Part shown: piece after piece, positions 42,211 through 52,305 of the stretch
How the letters are laid out: each line of letters starts with the position of its first letter
Position numbering within the stretch: the first letter of the stretch is position 1
Position numbers and translations under genes: made by a program
The notes under the pieces: model-generated
Told to the model about the DNA's origin: nothing
Databases searched by the model: none
Seen by the model: only the letters and a program-made list of their open reading frames with translations
Assembly: GCF_000169175.1 (NCBI RefSeq)
Contig: NZ_AAWS01000042.1
Span: forward strand, 16,550-80,549
Direction of reading: 5' to 3'
Source of the DNA: Microscilla marina ATCC 23134
GTDB taxonomy: Bacteria; Bacteroidota; Bacteroidia; Cytophagales; Microscillaceae
DNA length: 64,000 nt

Positions 42211-44775
42211 TTAAAATTTTCTAAATGTACCATAGTGATCGGTAGTGTAATAATTGTTTCCTCCCCCTGATACTACACGTTTAGTCCCCCTATCAGGTCC
42301 AGTATAAGGTACAATATCGTACTCTGTATAATTTACCCCATCGGGCAAAAGCATCACAATACTACCTTTATTATCAGTTCCTCCATGATTACCAAATCGT
42401 TGTCCAGTATTGGTATTTGAGTTAATACCTCCATGTGCATACACTTTCCTTCTTATACTGTTGGTTTTGATAGAAGCCAGTGACGTACCTGAAGGTTCAG
42501 TAGCTACCTGGTTTGCCAGGCAAGTTTTATTTGCTGTCCAAAATGTTTGATTATTGTTGGTTTCCAATTTATCATGTATTTGATTAAAAGAGTGCCCTGC
42601 CCGTAAGTATGCTTTTACATCTTTGGGTCTCCTCAGCCCTAAAACATATACCACAGCCTCAATTCTAGTTTTACTAGGCCTGACTCCCCCATGGTTGTAT
42701 ACATAAGCAGCCTCAGCTCCTTGATCAAGTATTTTGTTAAGTTTCAGTAGCTCCTCAGTATCTGCATAACTTACCCCTCCACTCAATATATCATGAGTAT
42801 CTTTCGCTGACCCTTTATGTTTGAGCAACCCCTCTGCTTTGGTAAATGTAGCTCCTTCATCTACCTCAGTGTTAGGGGCTACTTTCATTGTTTTTACATG
42901 GTTATGCCCCAATACATTGATTACATCACTGGCTTTTCCTTCCTTATTTAGCAATTTCAACACCTTTTTGGCACTTTTATTTTGGCGTTGTAGTAGTGTA
43001 ACCAGTGGATCGATGCTATCATCTTGGTTTAATTCAAGTAATTGGAGTAGTTGATCTTCATGTCCACTTTTGGTTGCATTTAGTAGTTTTAATAAATTCC
43101 CCCCTTGGTTTTTACCAATGGCAGCCAGCAAATTGTGTAAGTAAGATATGTTAGCGTCTCGGTCAAGCAATGCTAAAAAATCAGCCTTTTCTGTTGAGTT
43201 AGTAACATTGACACGACTAAGGCATTGGGTGAGTCTACCTTCAGCCCCTATAGTGACTTTTGCCAAAATTTCTGCCAATACAAAAGGATCTTCACCTGTG
43301 AGTTTTTTCAATTGTATGTATAGAGGTGGGTTGCTAATACGGGTTTTATTGGCTTTATCTGCCTTTTGCCATTTCCTCCAAAGTTCATCTTTTTCCTGCT
43401 GCTTCCTCTTTTTTTCTTCTTTAATTCTTTCTTCTTCTCTATGTTTCTCGAGCGCAGTGTCATAATGTTGTCCGATATCATTTGATTGTTTTTCTAATTG
43501 CTGCATTTTGTCAGAGCCTAACAAATCATTGTGCGAAGAAGTTGTCTCATTGAGGGTTGAACTGAAGACTTTTCTTTGTTCAGTGACTCTTTTGTCTATT
43601 CTTAGCCTTTTGGTATCAGTTACATAATCATCCAGGGTCATTTTCATACCATCTATCTGAAAGTTTTCTTGATTAGCTTGTGCCATTGCATCATCCTTGA
43701 AAAACTGGAATACATCAAGCAAACTGTTTGCTTCACCTATTGCCTGGTTTAACTTGATTTGAGTAGTATTGGTTAGATCACTGTCCAGTCCATCCAACCA
43801 CTGGCTGAGTTCTCTTACCTCATCCTTTACTGAATTAAATGACTTTTCTTTACTCTCGCTGGTAAAAGATGACAGAAACATGTAATAGTTATGTGAAGTC
43901 AAACTAGTAACTAGTTGTCCAAGGTTATTAGATAGTGATCGTTTGGTGATAGTATCCTTGAGTATTCTCAAATTTTGAATAACTGTGTCTGCATTGGCAT
44001 AATTTACTACTTTAGCTTCAATGTTGTTCAATGTTCGACGATCTCTAGGTTGCATGGCAACGTTATTAATCTCTTGATTGAGTGCTACTATGTCATCCCA
44101 TTTTTGCTTGCCAACCTCCCCGCCAGTCCAACCAAATACACCCCAACCACTTCCTCGTGACATTACCCTTTGAATTACCTCATTTTCCCCTCCTTGTTTT
44201 AACTGCATAGGAGCAGACAACGAAATCTCTGAGCTTATATTCCCCCCTTCTGTTTTCATTTGCAACGGCGTATCAGCAATTTGGTCAGCTGCTTTTTCAT
44301 CTGTAGTATTCACAGGTTGTCCGTTTACTGTTTTATTTGCTTTTGGAGGGGTGCCACGTTGAGTGTTAACAATATAGTGTCCAACTTCGTGCTTAATATT
44401 TTGTTCGGTATCTTTACCAGGAGCAAAATCTATATTTTTACCTTGAATGGTTGCATCAGCCCCCACAGTATTCGGAAAAGGTGAGTTTTGTTTAATTTTC
44501 AAGTCGGAGGTATCTACTCCATATTGGTTGCCCATTGTCTGAGCAATAGATTCTGGTTTTGAAGTACTTTTTCTCTGAATATTTTGTTGTTTTGTAGATA
44601 CTGTACGTTGTTTGGCTTGTATTATAGGTGGTTTTGTTGTAGTCACAAGTTGTTGCTTAGCCTGTATTGCAGGCTGTTGCCCTTGTTTGCTTTGAATAAA
44701 TGCTTGGGGTTGCTTTGCATTTGTTTGCTCAATTTTTTGACTATCTTCTGTTTGATTGGATATTTTACTTTGCAT
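42211..44775 (-). CDS. DUF4157 (eCIS core) toxin with barnase-type ribonuclease tip
   Basis: An 854-residue protein. Residues 1-75 are Gln/Lys-rich with repeated IQAKQ motifs, 75-150 form a DUF4157 domain (PESIAQTMGNQYG, HEVGH at 129-133) and 210-745 are mainly helical, with a coiled-coil Glu/Lys stretch and Leu-rich repeats. The last 39 residues are a ribonuclease of the barnase/N1 family: TEYDIVPYTG (Glu818), GTKRVVSGGG (Arg833) and TTDHYGTFRKF (His847), closely like barnase TTDHYQTF. Spacing of Glu-Arg-His is 15 and 14, as in barnase. It is a toxin of RNA, probably delivered by an eCIS or a related system. Barstar-like gene follows. Confidence 0.85.
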   Translation of the reverse strand: MQSKISNQTEDSQKIEQTNAKQPQAFIQSKQGQQPAIQAKQQLVTTTKPPIIQAKQRTVSTKQQNIQRKSTSKPESIAQTMGNQYGVDTSDLKIKQNSPFPNTVGADATIQGKNIDFAPGKDTEQNIKHEVGHYIVNTQRGTPPKANKTVNGQPVNTTDEKAADQIADTPLQMKTEGGNISSEISLSAPMQLKQGGENEVIQRVMSRGSGWGVFGWTGGEVGKQKWDDIVALNQEINNVAMQPRDRRTLNNIEAKVVNYANADTVIQNLRILKDTITKRSLSNNLGQLVTSLTSHNYYMFLSSFTSESKEKSFNSVKDEVRELSQWLDGLDSDLTNTTQIKLNQAIGEANSLLDVFQFFKDDAMAQANQENFQIDGMKMTLDDYVTDTKRLRIDKRVTEQRKVFSSTLNETTSSHNDLLGSDKMQQLEKQSNDIGQHYDTALEKHREEERIKEEKKRKQQEKDELWRKWQKADKANKTRISNPPLYIQLKKLTGEDPFVLAEILAKVTIGAEGRLTQCLSRVNVTNSTEKADFLALLDRDANISYLHNLLAAIGKNQGGNLLKLLNATKSGHEDQLLQLLELNQDDSIDPLVTLLQRQNKSAKKVLKLLNKEGKASDVINVLGHNHVKTMKVAPNTEVDEGATFTKAEGLLKHKGSAKDTHDILSGGVSYADTEELLKLNKILDQGAEAAYVYNHGGVRPSKTRIEAVVYVLGLRRPKDVKAYLRAGHSFNQIHDKLETNNNQTFWTANKTCLANQVATEPSGTSLASIKTNSIRRKVYAHGGINSNTNTGQRFGNHGGTDNKGSIVMLLPDGVNYTEYDIVPYTGPDRGTKRVVSGGGNNYYTTDHYGTFRKF

Positions 44776-44916
44776 TGTGAGCTAGAATTGATTTAGCTAA
44801 TCAATTTATAGAAAGTTCAAACAACATAAAAATTTGAGGCGTAGACAATGTGTAGACAACAGAGTTTTAGTGTATTTGCATAGTGATTCAAGGATTCTAC
44901 ATTCTTTGATATTGTG

Positions 44917-47133
44917 TTATAGGTTCAACCAATAAGTAAGTTTTACCACCAAAGAGCGCCCTATAGGCTGCAAATTATCCGAAAAATAATTGTCAGTATA
45001 CACAATAAATAAGTCAGACACTGGCTTAAACCTCCATTGAAAGCGGGCGTTTATATTTACCAGATTTGCTTGCGTATTGTATTGGGTAAATACTGTAAAG
45101 AACAACTTTCGGGTAAACGAAAACTCGAAACGGGGAGCCAACAGCAGCAAATCGACACTATTGTAAGGGGCAGGTAGGGTAATTTGGTTATAGTCAGCCC
45201 TTATGACAATGCGCCCATAAGGCTGAAACCGATAACTTACCTCACCAGTGAGTCGGGTGCGTTTGCCATTAAAATACCTAAAAAAATACCCGGCACCTAC
45301 GTTTATATTGAAAAGCTTGACAGGGTTGGAGTTATAAAAGGCAAATACATTTGAGTAAAAATACTCGGTACCAGCTAACAAAGGGATGCCGTCAGTATTG
45401 GTTGGGTCAAAGTCATCGAAGAGGCGGGTATACCAATTCCCTTGGTAAAACTCCAGGCTACTCCTGTCCTGAAAGTTAATAATGTATTGAAGTTCTACAA
45501 ACCTGTCCGTTACATTAAAGTCCATATCCCAAAATACATTGCCATACACTCCTGGTCCGTGGTTGTTTACCAAGGGCTTTTTCATAGTAGGGTAAAACCT
45601 CCGGTTAAGACTTCCTTCTACCATAAAATACCCCGGACGAGGAGCAAAACCTACCCTGGGCGCATAGTCTCGTCCTACACTTTCGTGGCTGAAGTAAAAC
45701 CTCCATTCAGGCGTGTTATAACCAATCTCAGAGCCATGGGCAAAGGGTTCTGCTTTTTGCTCAGGGGTAAACTGGTGTTGGTACAAAACCTTTCCATTCC
45801 ATTTATTATCCTTTGACGCCATATTATAATCAAAACCCATTACCCGGTCGTAGTCGTTAATGCCCCAACTATAATCATTGGTTGAGTCGGAGGTAGTTTG
45901 TTGGTTTACAAATATTAACCCTACATTTGAGCGGGCAAACACCTTGCGTTGTAGTACTGCCACTGTATAGTTACTAGAGGGTAAGTTACGCGCCCTATCA
46001 CGGTCGGTTTGCATATTGAGTAAACCTACCCGCCAGTTGCGGTTAAGCTTGCCACTGAGCCTTGCTCCATACAAAATGGGCACTTGTACCGTTTCGCCAG
46101 TCGCTGTATCAGTCTGAATGCCAATCCTTCTGGAAAAAAACGGACGCATCCGCCCAAAACCAAACCGGGAAAATAAATCACTATTCTCTATAAAAAATTG
46201 CCTCCTTTCGGGAAAAAACAGCTCAAACCTGCTCAAGTTGGTCACTTGTTGGTCTACTTCTACTTGCGAAAAATCAGGGTTAAATGTCAAGTCAAGGTTC
46301 AGTGATGAAGTAATGGCTACCTTAGCGTCCATACCAGCATTACGGGTATAAGCCACTGGTGTATTATCAGGTTCAAACTCTTTGACAAAACCACCCGTTA
46401 TGTAAGGAATTAATACTACGTTAGCGCCCGATTTGGGCAAGGGACTCTCCCAGTTGATGGTGCCCGTAAACGCCAGCGAGGTTAAGCTATAGTTACGAGG
46501 TACGGGCACCCACGACGATTGCTCATTGGTTTTATAGTCTAGGCGGGCAAAGTTTATTTTCCAGGGGCTTGTTCCACTTTTATAGCGCAAAGTTTTGAAA
46601 GGAATCGCCATTTCTGCTATCCATTTATCTGGGTAGCGCTTTACCCCTGAATACCACTTGTTGTCCCATGACGAGTCTAAATTCTCTCCATTGGTAATCA
46701 ATGCTTCACGTTTTACCCCTAGTGGAGTGATACCAAAAGTAAACCCATTGGTACCATCTCCGAAAGGGTCTAAATAAAAAGTAACAAAATCGTTTCGTCC
46801 GCCATTGAAGTCACGCCTGAGCGACTCTACCACAAAGTCGCCTGACTGTTTGTTTTCACAGATAAAAGCTACATAAAAAAACTGATCATCATAAGCCACC
46901 ATTACCTCGGTTTTTGCCTTGGCATAAGAGGTGTCAAAAGGGAATTTTTGGTAAAAATCACGTGCTTTTTGTGCGGTTTGCCATATTGCTTCATTAAGTT
47001 TCCCATCGGGGGTTATTTTTTTACTGGTTTTGCGTGCCAGTAACTGGTAGCTGTCTTTTTGGGGAGCCTGGGCTTGTACCAACATAGGTAACAATAACAG
47101 CCACCAACTGTAATAGTAAAAGTTTTTGTTCAT
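44917..47133 (-). CDS. DUF5916 / CBM9-like exported protein
   Basis: A 738-residue protein with a signal peptide (residues 1-22, ending VQAQ). Residues 35-210 are a carbohydrate-binding family 9-like sandwich (ITPDGKLNEAIWQTAQ, MVAYDDQFFYVAFICENK, DFVTFYLDPFGDGTNG), and the rest (about 230-738) resembles a DUF5916 beta barrel with repeated short strands and a C-terminus in LTYWLNL. CBM9-DUF5916 proteins are outer-membrane proteins common in Bacteroidota, role unproven; carbohydrate or polymer uptake is an inference. Standalone. Confidence 0.75.
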   Translation of the reverse strand: MNKNFYYYSWWLLLLPMLVQAQAPQKDSYQLLARKTSKKITPDGKLNEAIWQTAQKARDFYQKFPFDTSYAKAKTEVMVAYDDQFFYVAFICENKQSGDFVVESLRRDFNGGRNDFVTFYLDPFGDGTNGFTFGITPLGVKREALITNGENLDSSWDNKWYSGVKRYPDKWIAEMAIPFKTLRYKSGTSPWKINFARLDYKTNEQSSWVPVPRNYSLTSLAFTGTINWESPLPKSGANVVLIPYITGGFVKEFEPDNTPVAYTRNAGMDAKVAITSSLNLDLTFNPDFSQVEVDQQVTNLSRFELFFPERRQFFIENSDLFSRFGFGRMRPFFSRRIGIQTDTATGETVQVPILYGARLSGKLNRNWRVGLLNMQTDRDRARNLPSSNYTVAVLQRKVFARSNVGLIFVNQQTTSDSTNDYSWGINDYDRVMGFDYNMASKDNKWNGKVLYQHQFTPEQKAEPFAHGSEIGYNTPEWRFYFSHESVGRDYAPRVGFAPRPGYFMVEGSLNRRFYPTMKKPLVNNHGPGVYGNVFWDMDFNVTDRFVELQYIINFQDRSSLEFYQGNWYTRLFDDFDPTNTDGIPLLAGTEYFYSNVFAFYNSNPVKLFNINVGAGYFFRYFNGKRTRLTGEVSYRFQPYGRIVIRADYNQITLPAPYNSVDLLLLAPRFEFSFTRKLFFTVFTQYNTQANLVNINARFQWRFKPVSDLFIVYTDNYFSDNLQPIGRSLVVKLTYWLNL

Positions 47134-47502
47134 GAAGGAAATAGTTTATCAATGTATACGCCTTACTTATTTGCCTGAGATGATAAATTAGGAATTTTTG
47201 GACTAAATTTTTGATAATGAAATGTTAATTGTTTTTAAAGGGCAGGTTTTGAGTAAAAACTCACAAAAGGATTCTCTCCGTTTGAATAACTTGGTAGCAA
47301 CAGCAACAAAACCTTGTAGTAGGGAGTCTTATAAGATAGAGTTTAGGGAAACCTTTTGTTTTTCGCTTAAACTTTGCTAGATTTTGGGCAATTAGTAATT
47401 ATTAAAAAATAAGGTATACCAATTTTAACAAAAATCTTGTTGAAGGGTGATTTTAAAATCTGCCAACAAGACATGTAGTTCAATGGAGTAAACTATTTTG
47501 GT
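47134..47502. other. Intergenic region
   Basis: 369 bases between two divergent genes. I see no reading frame with coding character or strong hairpin; it should hold both promoters. Confidence 0.45.
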
Positions 47503-48573
47503 ATGATTACTTACTTAACCAAACATCAACATGTCTCACTTAAATTTATTCATTTGGTAGAAAAAGTAATCCAATTAGAAGATGTATCTTTAGTTGATTT
47601 TCTAGGCATAGAAAACAACAACATCAAAGAAGTGGCTGCTGCTTTTCCCAAAAGCAAAATCGTTTCGAGAGGCAGCGAACTTCGTATTCAGGGTACCACC
47701 CCTGAAATTATCAAAATCAATGAAATAATTAACTCTCTGCTTGCACACTATCACAAATACGGTAAAGTAACTACCGACAATGTTACTACTTATCTTCAGC
47801 GAGAAGACACCCAAGCACCTAAACAAGACGATACAGGCCAGCCAGTATTGATCTATGGCACTAAAGGGGTGGCCATTAAGCCAAAAACTGCCCATCAAAG
47901 TGAATTGGTGAAAAGTGCCGAAGACAACGACCTGGTATTTGCCATTGGTCCTGCCGGAACCGGAAAAACATATATTTCGGTGGCCTTGGCAGTAAAAGCG
48001 CTGAAAAATAAGGACGTAAAAAAAATTATTATTACCCGCCCTGCGGTAGAGGCAGGCGAAAATCTGGGTTTTCTACCGGGTGACCTCAAAGACAAGGTAG
48101 ACCCTTATTTACGCCCCATTTATGATGCTTTGGATGACATGATTCCGTCAGAAAAACTGAAGTATTACCAGGAAAATAGAATTGTTGAGATTGCTCCTTT
48201 AGCTTATATGCGAGGGCGTACCCTTAACAATGCTTTTATCTTGTTAGATGAAGCCCAAAATACTACCCCCATGCAAATCAAAATGTTTTTGACTCGTATG
48301 GGCCCTCACTCCAAGGTGATTATCACCGGAGATCGTTCGCAGGTTGACTTGCCTAAAAAGCAAAAGTCAGGGCTGATAGAGGCCATCAGTATTTTGCGAG
48401 ATGTAAAGGGAATAGGGTTTGTAAAATTAGACGCTTCGGATGTGGTGCGTCACAAATTGGTAAGGAATATTATCAAGGCGTACGACAAAGTTGAAGAAGA
48501 GCAAATACAACGTAAAAAAGAGAAAGCTGAACAAGAAAAAAAACAGAAAGAAGAGAAAAATGAACCGAGTTAA
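47503..48573 (+). CDS. ybeZ: PhoH-like ATPase
   Basis: A 356-residue protein. An N-terminal KH-like RNA-binding region (about 20-115) precedes a P-loop ATPase: Walker A GPAGTGKTYISVAL at about residue 150, then IITRPAVEAGENLGFLPGD and Walker B ILLDEAQNTTP with TGDRSQVDLP. This is the YbeZ/PhoH branch, linked to ribosome maturation and RNA metabolism and usually beside ybeY, which is not seen here. The tail (residues 325-356) is a charged Glu/Lys coiled-coil. ATG at 47503 gives the full length. Its terminator follows at 48669. Confidence 0.9.
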   Translation: MITYLTKHQHVSLKFIHLVEKVIQLEDVSLVDFLGIENNNIKEVAAAFPKSKIVSRGSELRIQGTTPEIIKINEIINSLLAHYHKYGKVTTDNVTTYLQREDTQAPKQDDTGQPVLIYGTKGVAIKPKTAHQSELVKSAEDNDLVFAIGPAGTGKTYISVALAVKALKNKDVKKIIITRPAVEAGENLGFLPGDLKDKVDPYLRPIYDALDDMIPSEKLKYYQENRIVEIAPLAYMRGRTLNNAFILLDEAQNTTPMQIKMFLTRMGPHSKVIITGDRSQVDLPKKQKSGLIEAISILRDVKGIGFVKLDASDVVRHKLVRNIIKAYDKVEEEQIQRKKEKAEQEKKQKEEKNEPS

Positions 48574-48668
48574 ATCATTGCTTGTCATATAATTAACCAC
48601 TCACACTCTTCAATCTGTCAGCGATATTTTTTTATAACTAAAAGGAATCATCAAAGATGATTTTTTGC

Positions 48669-48700
48669 TACCCCACAAAGCATTTTGTGGGGTATTTTTA
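48669..48700 (+). terminator. Terminator of the phoH-like gene
   Basis: A perfect 11-base stem (TACCCCACAAA at 48669-48679, TTTGTGGGGTA at 48684-48694) with a 4-base loop, then TTTTTA. Confidence 0.8.
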
Positions 48701-49240
48701 TACCCTGTCAGGGTTTGTTTATAAAATTAACTATTCACCTTGAGTAAGGGCTTCTCTTATAAGCAAATTGTGAGAGCTTTTTTTGCAAACTCAGTACAAT
48801 TACCTAATTTAGAAATTGATTAGGTTTTTAGAGTTTTTGACTCAAAAAATACCACCAGCCCTTTACTATTTGCAAGATAGTAAAAGGCCTCGAAGCTCTC
48901 GGGTAAGGCTTATAGAAAGGTTCATGAAATGAATTAAGCTTTACCTTTTTTTTAAAACTTCCGGTGGTTTTGTTGTCCTTCACTTTAACAGCCCAATCCC
49001 AAATCAACCTCTTTAGTATAGGTAAATGGTGTTTACTCTTCATTATCCTAATCCTTCGAGGTTCTGTGTAAGTATATAAACCTTTTGCTTTAGATATTAT
49101 CATTATGATACGCAGTCTCTATGCATTGTAATCTTTTACAGATGTACTTTGTGTTTTTACCTGGAGGTATATTGTTATGATTACAAATCTAAACTAAATG
49201 TTTATAATAATCAAAGTTTTTAAAAACGAAATGCTTAACT
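48701..49240. other. Intergenic region, possible small gene
   Basis: 540 bases. A minus-strand frame at 48828-49103 encodes 91 Lys/Arg/Trp-rich residues; composition and lack of any family resemblance make it doubtful. Otherwise the region is AT-rich promoter DNA for the HTH gene at 49241. Confidence 0.35.
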
Positions 49241-49690
49241 ATGGGGAAAGATTCTGGTCAAAAAGACATCACGCTGCGGTTTATTGAAGTATATAATCAT
49301 TTGGCGGAAATCAATCCGGTCTACAGAAACAAGAGCGAGTTTGCCCGTCAGATGAACGAACACGTACAAACACTCAATGCAGTACTCAACGGACGTAGAG
49401 AAACCTCTATCACCTTTCTTAATAAGTTGTTTCACACTTTTAAAGTAAATCCTCTGTATATTTTTTTTGGTAAAGGTAATATGCTTTTACCCGAAAGTGA
49501 TGAATTTACTGATGACAACGAAAAAGAAGTAAAAAGGCTGGAAGAGATGGTTAGAATGCTGGAAAAAGATATCAGCAACAAAGAAATTGTGATTACAGCT
49601 AAAGATGAAACAATTTCTGCTCAGAAAAACGAAAACAATACCTTGATAGAGCAAATAAAACTGCTTAAGTCAAAAACAGAGGTATCATAG
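49241..49690 (+). CDS. Helix-turn-helix regulator with coiled-coil tail
   Basis: A 149-residue protein. Residues 10-75 form a Cro/CI-like HTH (RNKSEFARQMNEHVQTLNAVLNGRRETSI is the region, with helices 2 and 3), the layout of phage-type and Bacteroidota xenobiotic-response regulators. Residues 85-149 are a heptad-rich acidic/basic coiled coil (VKRLEEMVRMLEKDI, ENNTLIEQIKLLKSK) that would dimerise it. No operator is obvious. It has its own hairpin terminator. Targets are unknown. Confidence 0.75.
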   Translation: MGKDSGQKDITLRFIEVYNHLAEINPVYRNKSEFARQMNEHVQTLNAVLNGRRETSITFLNKLFHTFKVNPLYIFFGKGNMLLPESDEFTDDNEKEVKRLEEMVRMLEKDISNKEIVITAKDETISAQKNENNTLIEQIKLLKSKTEVS

Positions 49691-49758
49691 ATGTGATTAG
49701 TTTTGTTTGAGGGGCACAAAACATACTAGAGGATATTTATTATTGATAGCTTGTTTAT

Positions 49759-49789
49759 CAGAGAGTTAGTATTAGCTCTCTGTTTTTTT
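49759..49789 (+). terminator. Terminator of the HTH gene
   Basis: CAGAGAG (49759-49765) pairs with CTCTCTG (49776-49782) over 10 bases, with a T7 run. Confidence 0.7.
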
Positions 49790-49820
49790 ATGCTTTTCTC
49801 AAAAAAGTACCTAATAAAAA

Positions 49821-49848
49821 AAGAGGCCAGCAACTGACCTCTTTTTTT
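49821..49848. terminator. Bidirectional terminator before the POT gene
   Basis: AGAGG-c-CAG and CTG-a-CCTCT pair around CAA with A- and T-tracts on both sides. It serves the minus-strand transporter. Confidence 0.65.
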
Positions 49849-49874
49849 ATATTAGTAAATCTATATTTTCTAAG

Positions 49875-51599
49875 TTACATTTCTTTTTCATCAGCGTTCT
49901 TTCTTGCTTGACTTGCTTCTGCTTCTTCTACACCGTGGGTCAGTGCCTTCAGTTTTTTCAGGAAGATAATCAGCAGTAAGCCAAATACGGTAGTAAATAT
50001 AGTGATGTATAAGAAGGTTTTTAGTTCCAGCGCATTTTGCACCTCATCTATTACCACAGTACCTTTATAATTTTTTCCATCGCCTTTAGGTGATTCACCC
50101 TCTTTTACTTTGTCTTTTTTCGACAAACTAACTTTAAAGTGCATGGGTTCTTTAGCGGTTACCTCTTCTTCTTTCAGGGTTTCACGCAGGCGATTTGAAC
50201 TTTCTTTATCTAACTCAAAGAGAGGAGTAATTTCTTTTTTGTTGTCTTCAAGGTTTTTCATTACCACTTGGTTGTTTTCCATGTATACTTGCCCCTTAAA
50301 GTTGATGTTTTTGTCCTTCGCAAGCGATGTAGTAATGCGGGCGTAAGGCTTTAGCTCACTGGGTGAGGCCTTTAATTCGATGTTGATAGGCTTTACCTGT
50401 GACGCTTCACCTACCAATCCGGCCAGCTTATTACCAAAGCCGGTAGAAGCAAAGTAAACCCCCATCATAATAGAAGCGTAGCGTGCTGGGGCAAGTTTGG
50501 TAATAAACGACAGAGATACAGGAGAAGAAGACAGCTCACCAACAGTATGGAGTAAATATGCCAGAATTAACCAAATCATGGCGCCTTTACCAAATGGTTC
50601 CTGGCCAGCTTGTACTGAAGCGGCCGCCATTGCAAAAAAACCAAATCCCATGATAATGGTTCCTATGGCCATTTTAAATAAGGAAGACGACTCTTTGCCT
50701 TTGCGTTGGCGAGTTGCCCAAAAGCTGGCAACTGCTACTCCTAATGTAATGATAAAGAATGAGTTGGCAGCTTGAAATACACCAGCAGGTATTTCCCAGC
50801 CAAAGAATATCCGGTCAATTTTGTTTTGAGCGTAAATATTCATTAAGCCACCTGCTTGCTCAAAAGCACCCCAGAATACTATAATAATAATGAATGACAG
50901 GAATAATACTACTAAACGGTCTTTCTCTACTTTAGTCAGTGGCTGGTTACGATTAGAGCCTTCTATTTTTACAGGTGGTTTGTAGTCTCCAATACCCCTC
51001 AGGTATTTTTGCCCCCAAACAAACAATATTTGACCAAATAACATGCCTATACCAGCCAAACCAAAACCATAATGCCAACCATATTCACTGGCTACCAAAG
51101 GTACAATCAGCGAAGAAAGGAATGCTCCCAGGTTGATGCCTATATAAAATAATGTAAATCCTCGGTCACGACGTGGGTCACCAGCTTTGTATAGCCCACC
51201 CACAATGGTAGAAATATTAGGCTTTAGACCACCAACACCTATGACTATCAGTACTAAACCTGCATAAAAAGCGGTAATATTTTGGATCGCAAGTACTCCG
51301 TGTCCAGCACAAAGAATCAGCCCCCCAATGAGCACCGTTTTCTTTTGCCCCAGCCATCGGTCGGCAATAATACCCCCAGGAATCCCCATTACGTACACCA
51401 TCATAGTATACCAGCCGTATAGGGCAAGTGCATCAACATTAGACCAACCCAAGCCGCCCTTTTCTACTGGTGCAATAATAAAAAGTACTAAAATGGCGCG
51501 CATTCCATAATAACTGAACCGCTCCCACATCTCTGTAAAGAAGAGTACAGCTAACCCTACCGGATGTCCCAAAAACGCTTTATCTGCAGATTTACTCAT
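49875..51599 (-). CDS. POT-family proton-coupled oligopeptide transporter
   Basis: A 574-residue membrane protein with about 14 TM segments. The N-terminus bears the E-x-x-E-R-F-x-Y-Y motif (FFTEMWERFSYYGMRA), used for proton coupling, and FTLFYIGINLGAFLSSLIVP is the PTR2 signature. A large soluble insert between about residues 400 and 540 (GGSPSELKPYARITTSLAKD, KKDKVKEGESPKG) is acidic/basic and unusual for bacterial POTs, ending in a final TM and a charged tail. It imports di- and tripeptides with protons. Start at MSKSADKAFLG. Confidence 0.9.
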   Translation of the reverse strand: MSKSADKAFLGHPVGLAVLFFTEMWERFSYYGMRAILVLFIIAPVEKGGLGWSNVDALALYGWYTMMVYVMGIPGGIIADRWLGQKKTVLIGGLILCAGHGVLAIQNITAFYAGLVLIVIGVGGLKPNISTIVGGLYKAGDPRRDRGFTLFYIGINLGAFLSSLIVPLVASEYGWHYGFGLAGIGMLFGQILFVWGQKYLRGIGDYKPPVKIEGSNRNQPLTKVEKDRLVVLFLSFIIIIVFWGAFEQAGGLMNIYAQNKIDRIFFGWEIPAGVFQAANSFFIITLGVAVASFWATRQRKGKESSSLFKMAIGTIIMGFGFFAMAAASVQAGQEPFGKGAMIWLILAYLLHTVGELSSSPVSLSFITKLAPARYASIMMGVYFASTGFGNKLAGLVGEASQVKPINIELKASPSELKPYARITTSLAKDKNINFKGQVYMENNQVVMKNLEDNKKEITPLFELDKESSNRLRETLKEEEVTAKEPMHFKVSLSKKDKVKEGESPKGDGKNYKGTVVIDEVQNALELKTFLYITIFTTVFGLLLIIFLKKLKALTHGVEEAEASQARKNADEKEM

Positions 51600-52305
51600 G
51601 ATTTTTTACTTAATCTGTATATTTTTGATGGCATAACTATAGCATGCCAAAACTGTTGTATTGATCCGAAATTTGAAAATCCCACAAATATATTGGAAAG
51701 TTTATAAAAAATAAAGGCTACTGATAGGCTTTAACTTTTGGTAACATCAGAAAATATGTAAAATACAACAATAGAGACAAGTAAGCAATAGACCTAAAAA
51801 GCATACAGAATGATAGTTTGAGTATCTCAGAAGCTGTAATTGGAAATGCCACTGTAGAAATAGGCATACAGCAAGTATTGGTAATGTCCAATAGAAAAAT
51901 AAAACAGGAAAGGTTAAAATAATTGTGAACTTGGCAAAATTTTGCGAAAATATATAAATGAGCTTGGCATTATTTAAAGCAAATCTGTAAATAGTCAAAA
52001 CAGTGCTTTAGCTGGTAATACCTGGTGGGTCGTAGCGAGGTGTTTTCAATGCTTAAAAAGCCTTTTTAGAGCGTTATTTGGCGATAATTTAGCTATATAT
52101 ACTACTTTGCCAGGGCTGTTATCTGAGTGGATGTTCGCCTCTTACCAAGGCAAAAATTGAAGACCCAATATTTGTATTTTAGGTACTATTCAATGAATTA
52201 AAATAGGTAGGAAAACTCAAAAAATGAACGAACAAATTTAGGGGATGGTAATAATTTCTTAATTTTACGGTTTCTCACATCGTTTTCAAAAAAATTGATA
52301 ATATA
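51600..52305. other. Intergenic region
   Basis: 706 bases between the divergent transporter and pckA genes. A minus-strand Phe/Leu-rich frame (51747-51998) is not coding in character. It probably holds promoters and the pckA leader; no repeat or TAnnTTTG box was clear to me. Confidence 0.45.

Noticed and set aside
48828..49103. A 91-codon minus-strand basic frame
   Set aside because: Plausible length but no family likeness, start or neighbour support; noted only in the intergenic entry.
51747..51998. An 83-codon minus-strand hydrophobic frame
   Set aside because: Phe/Leu-rich sequence typical of AT-rich intergenic DNA read in a chance frame.
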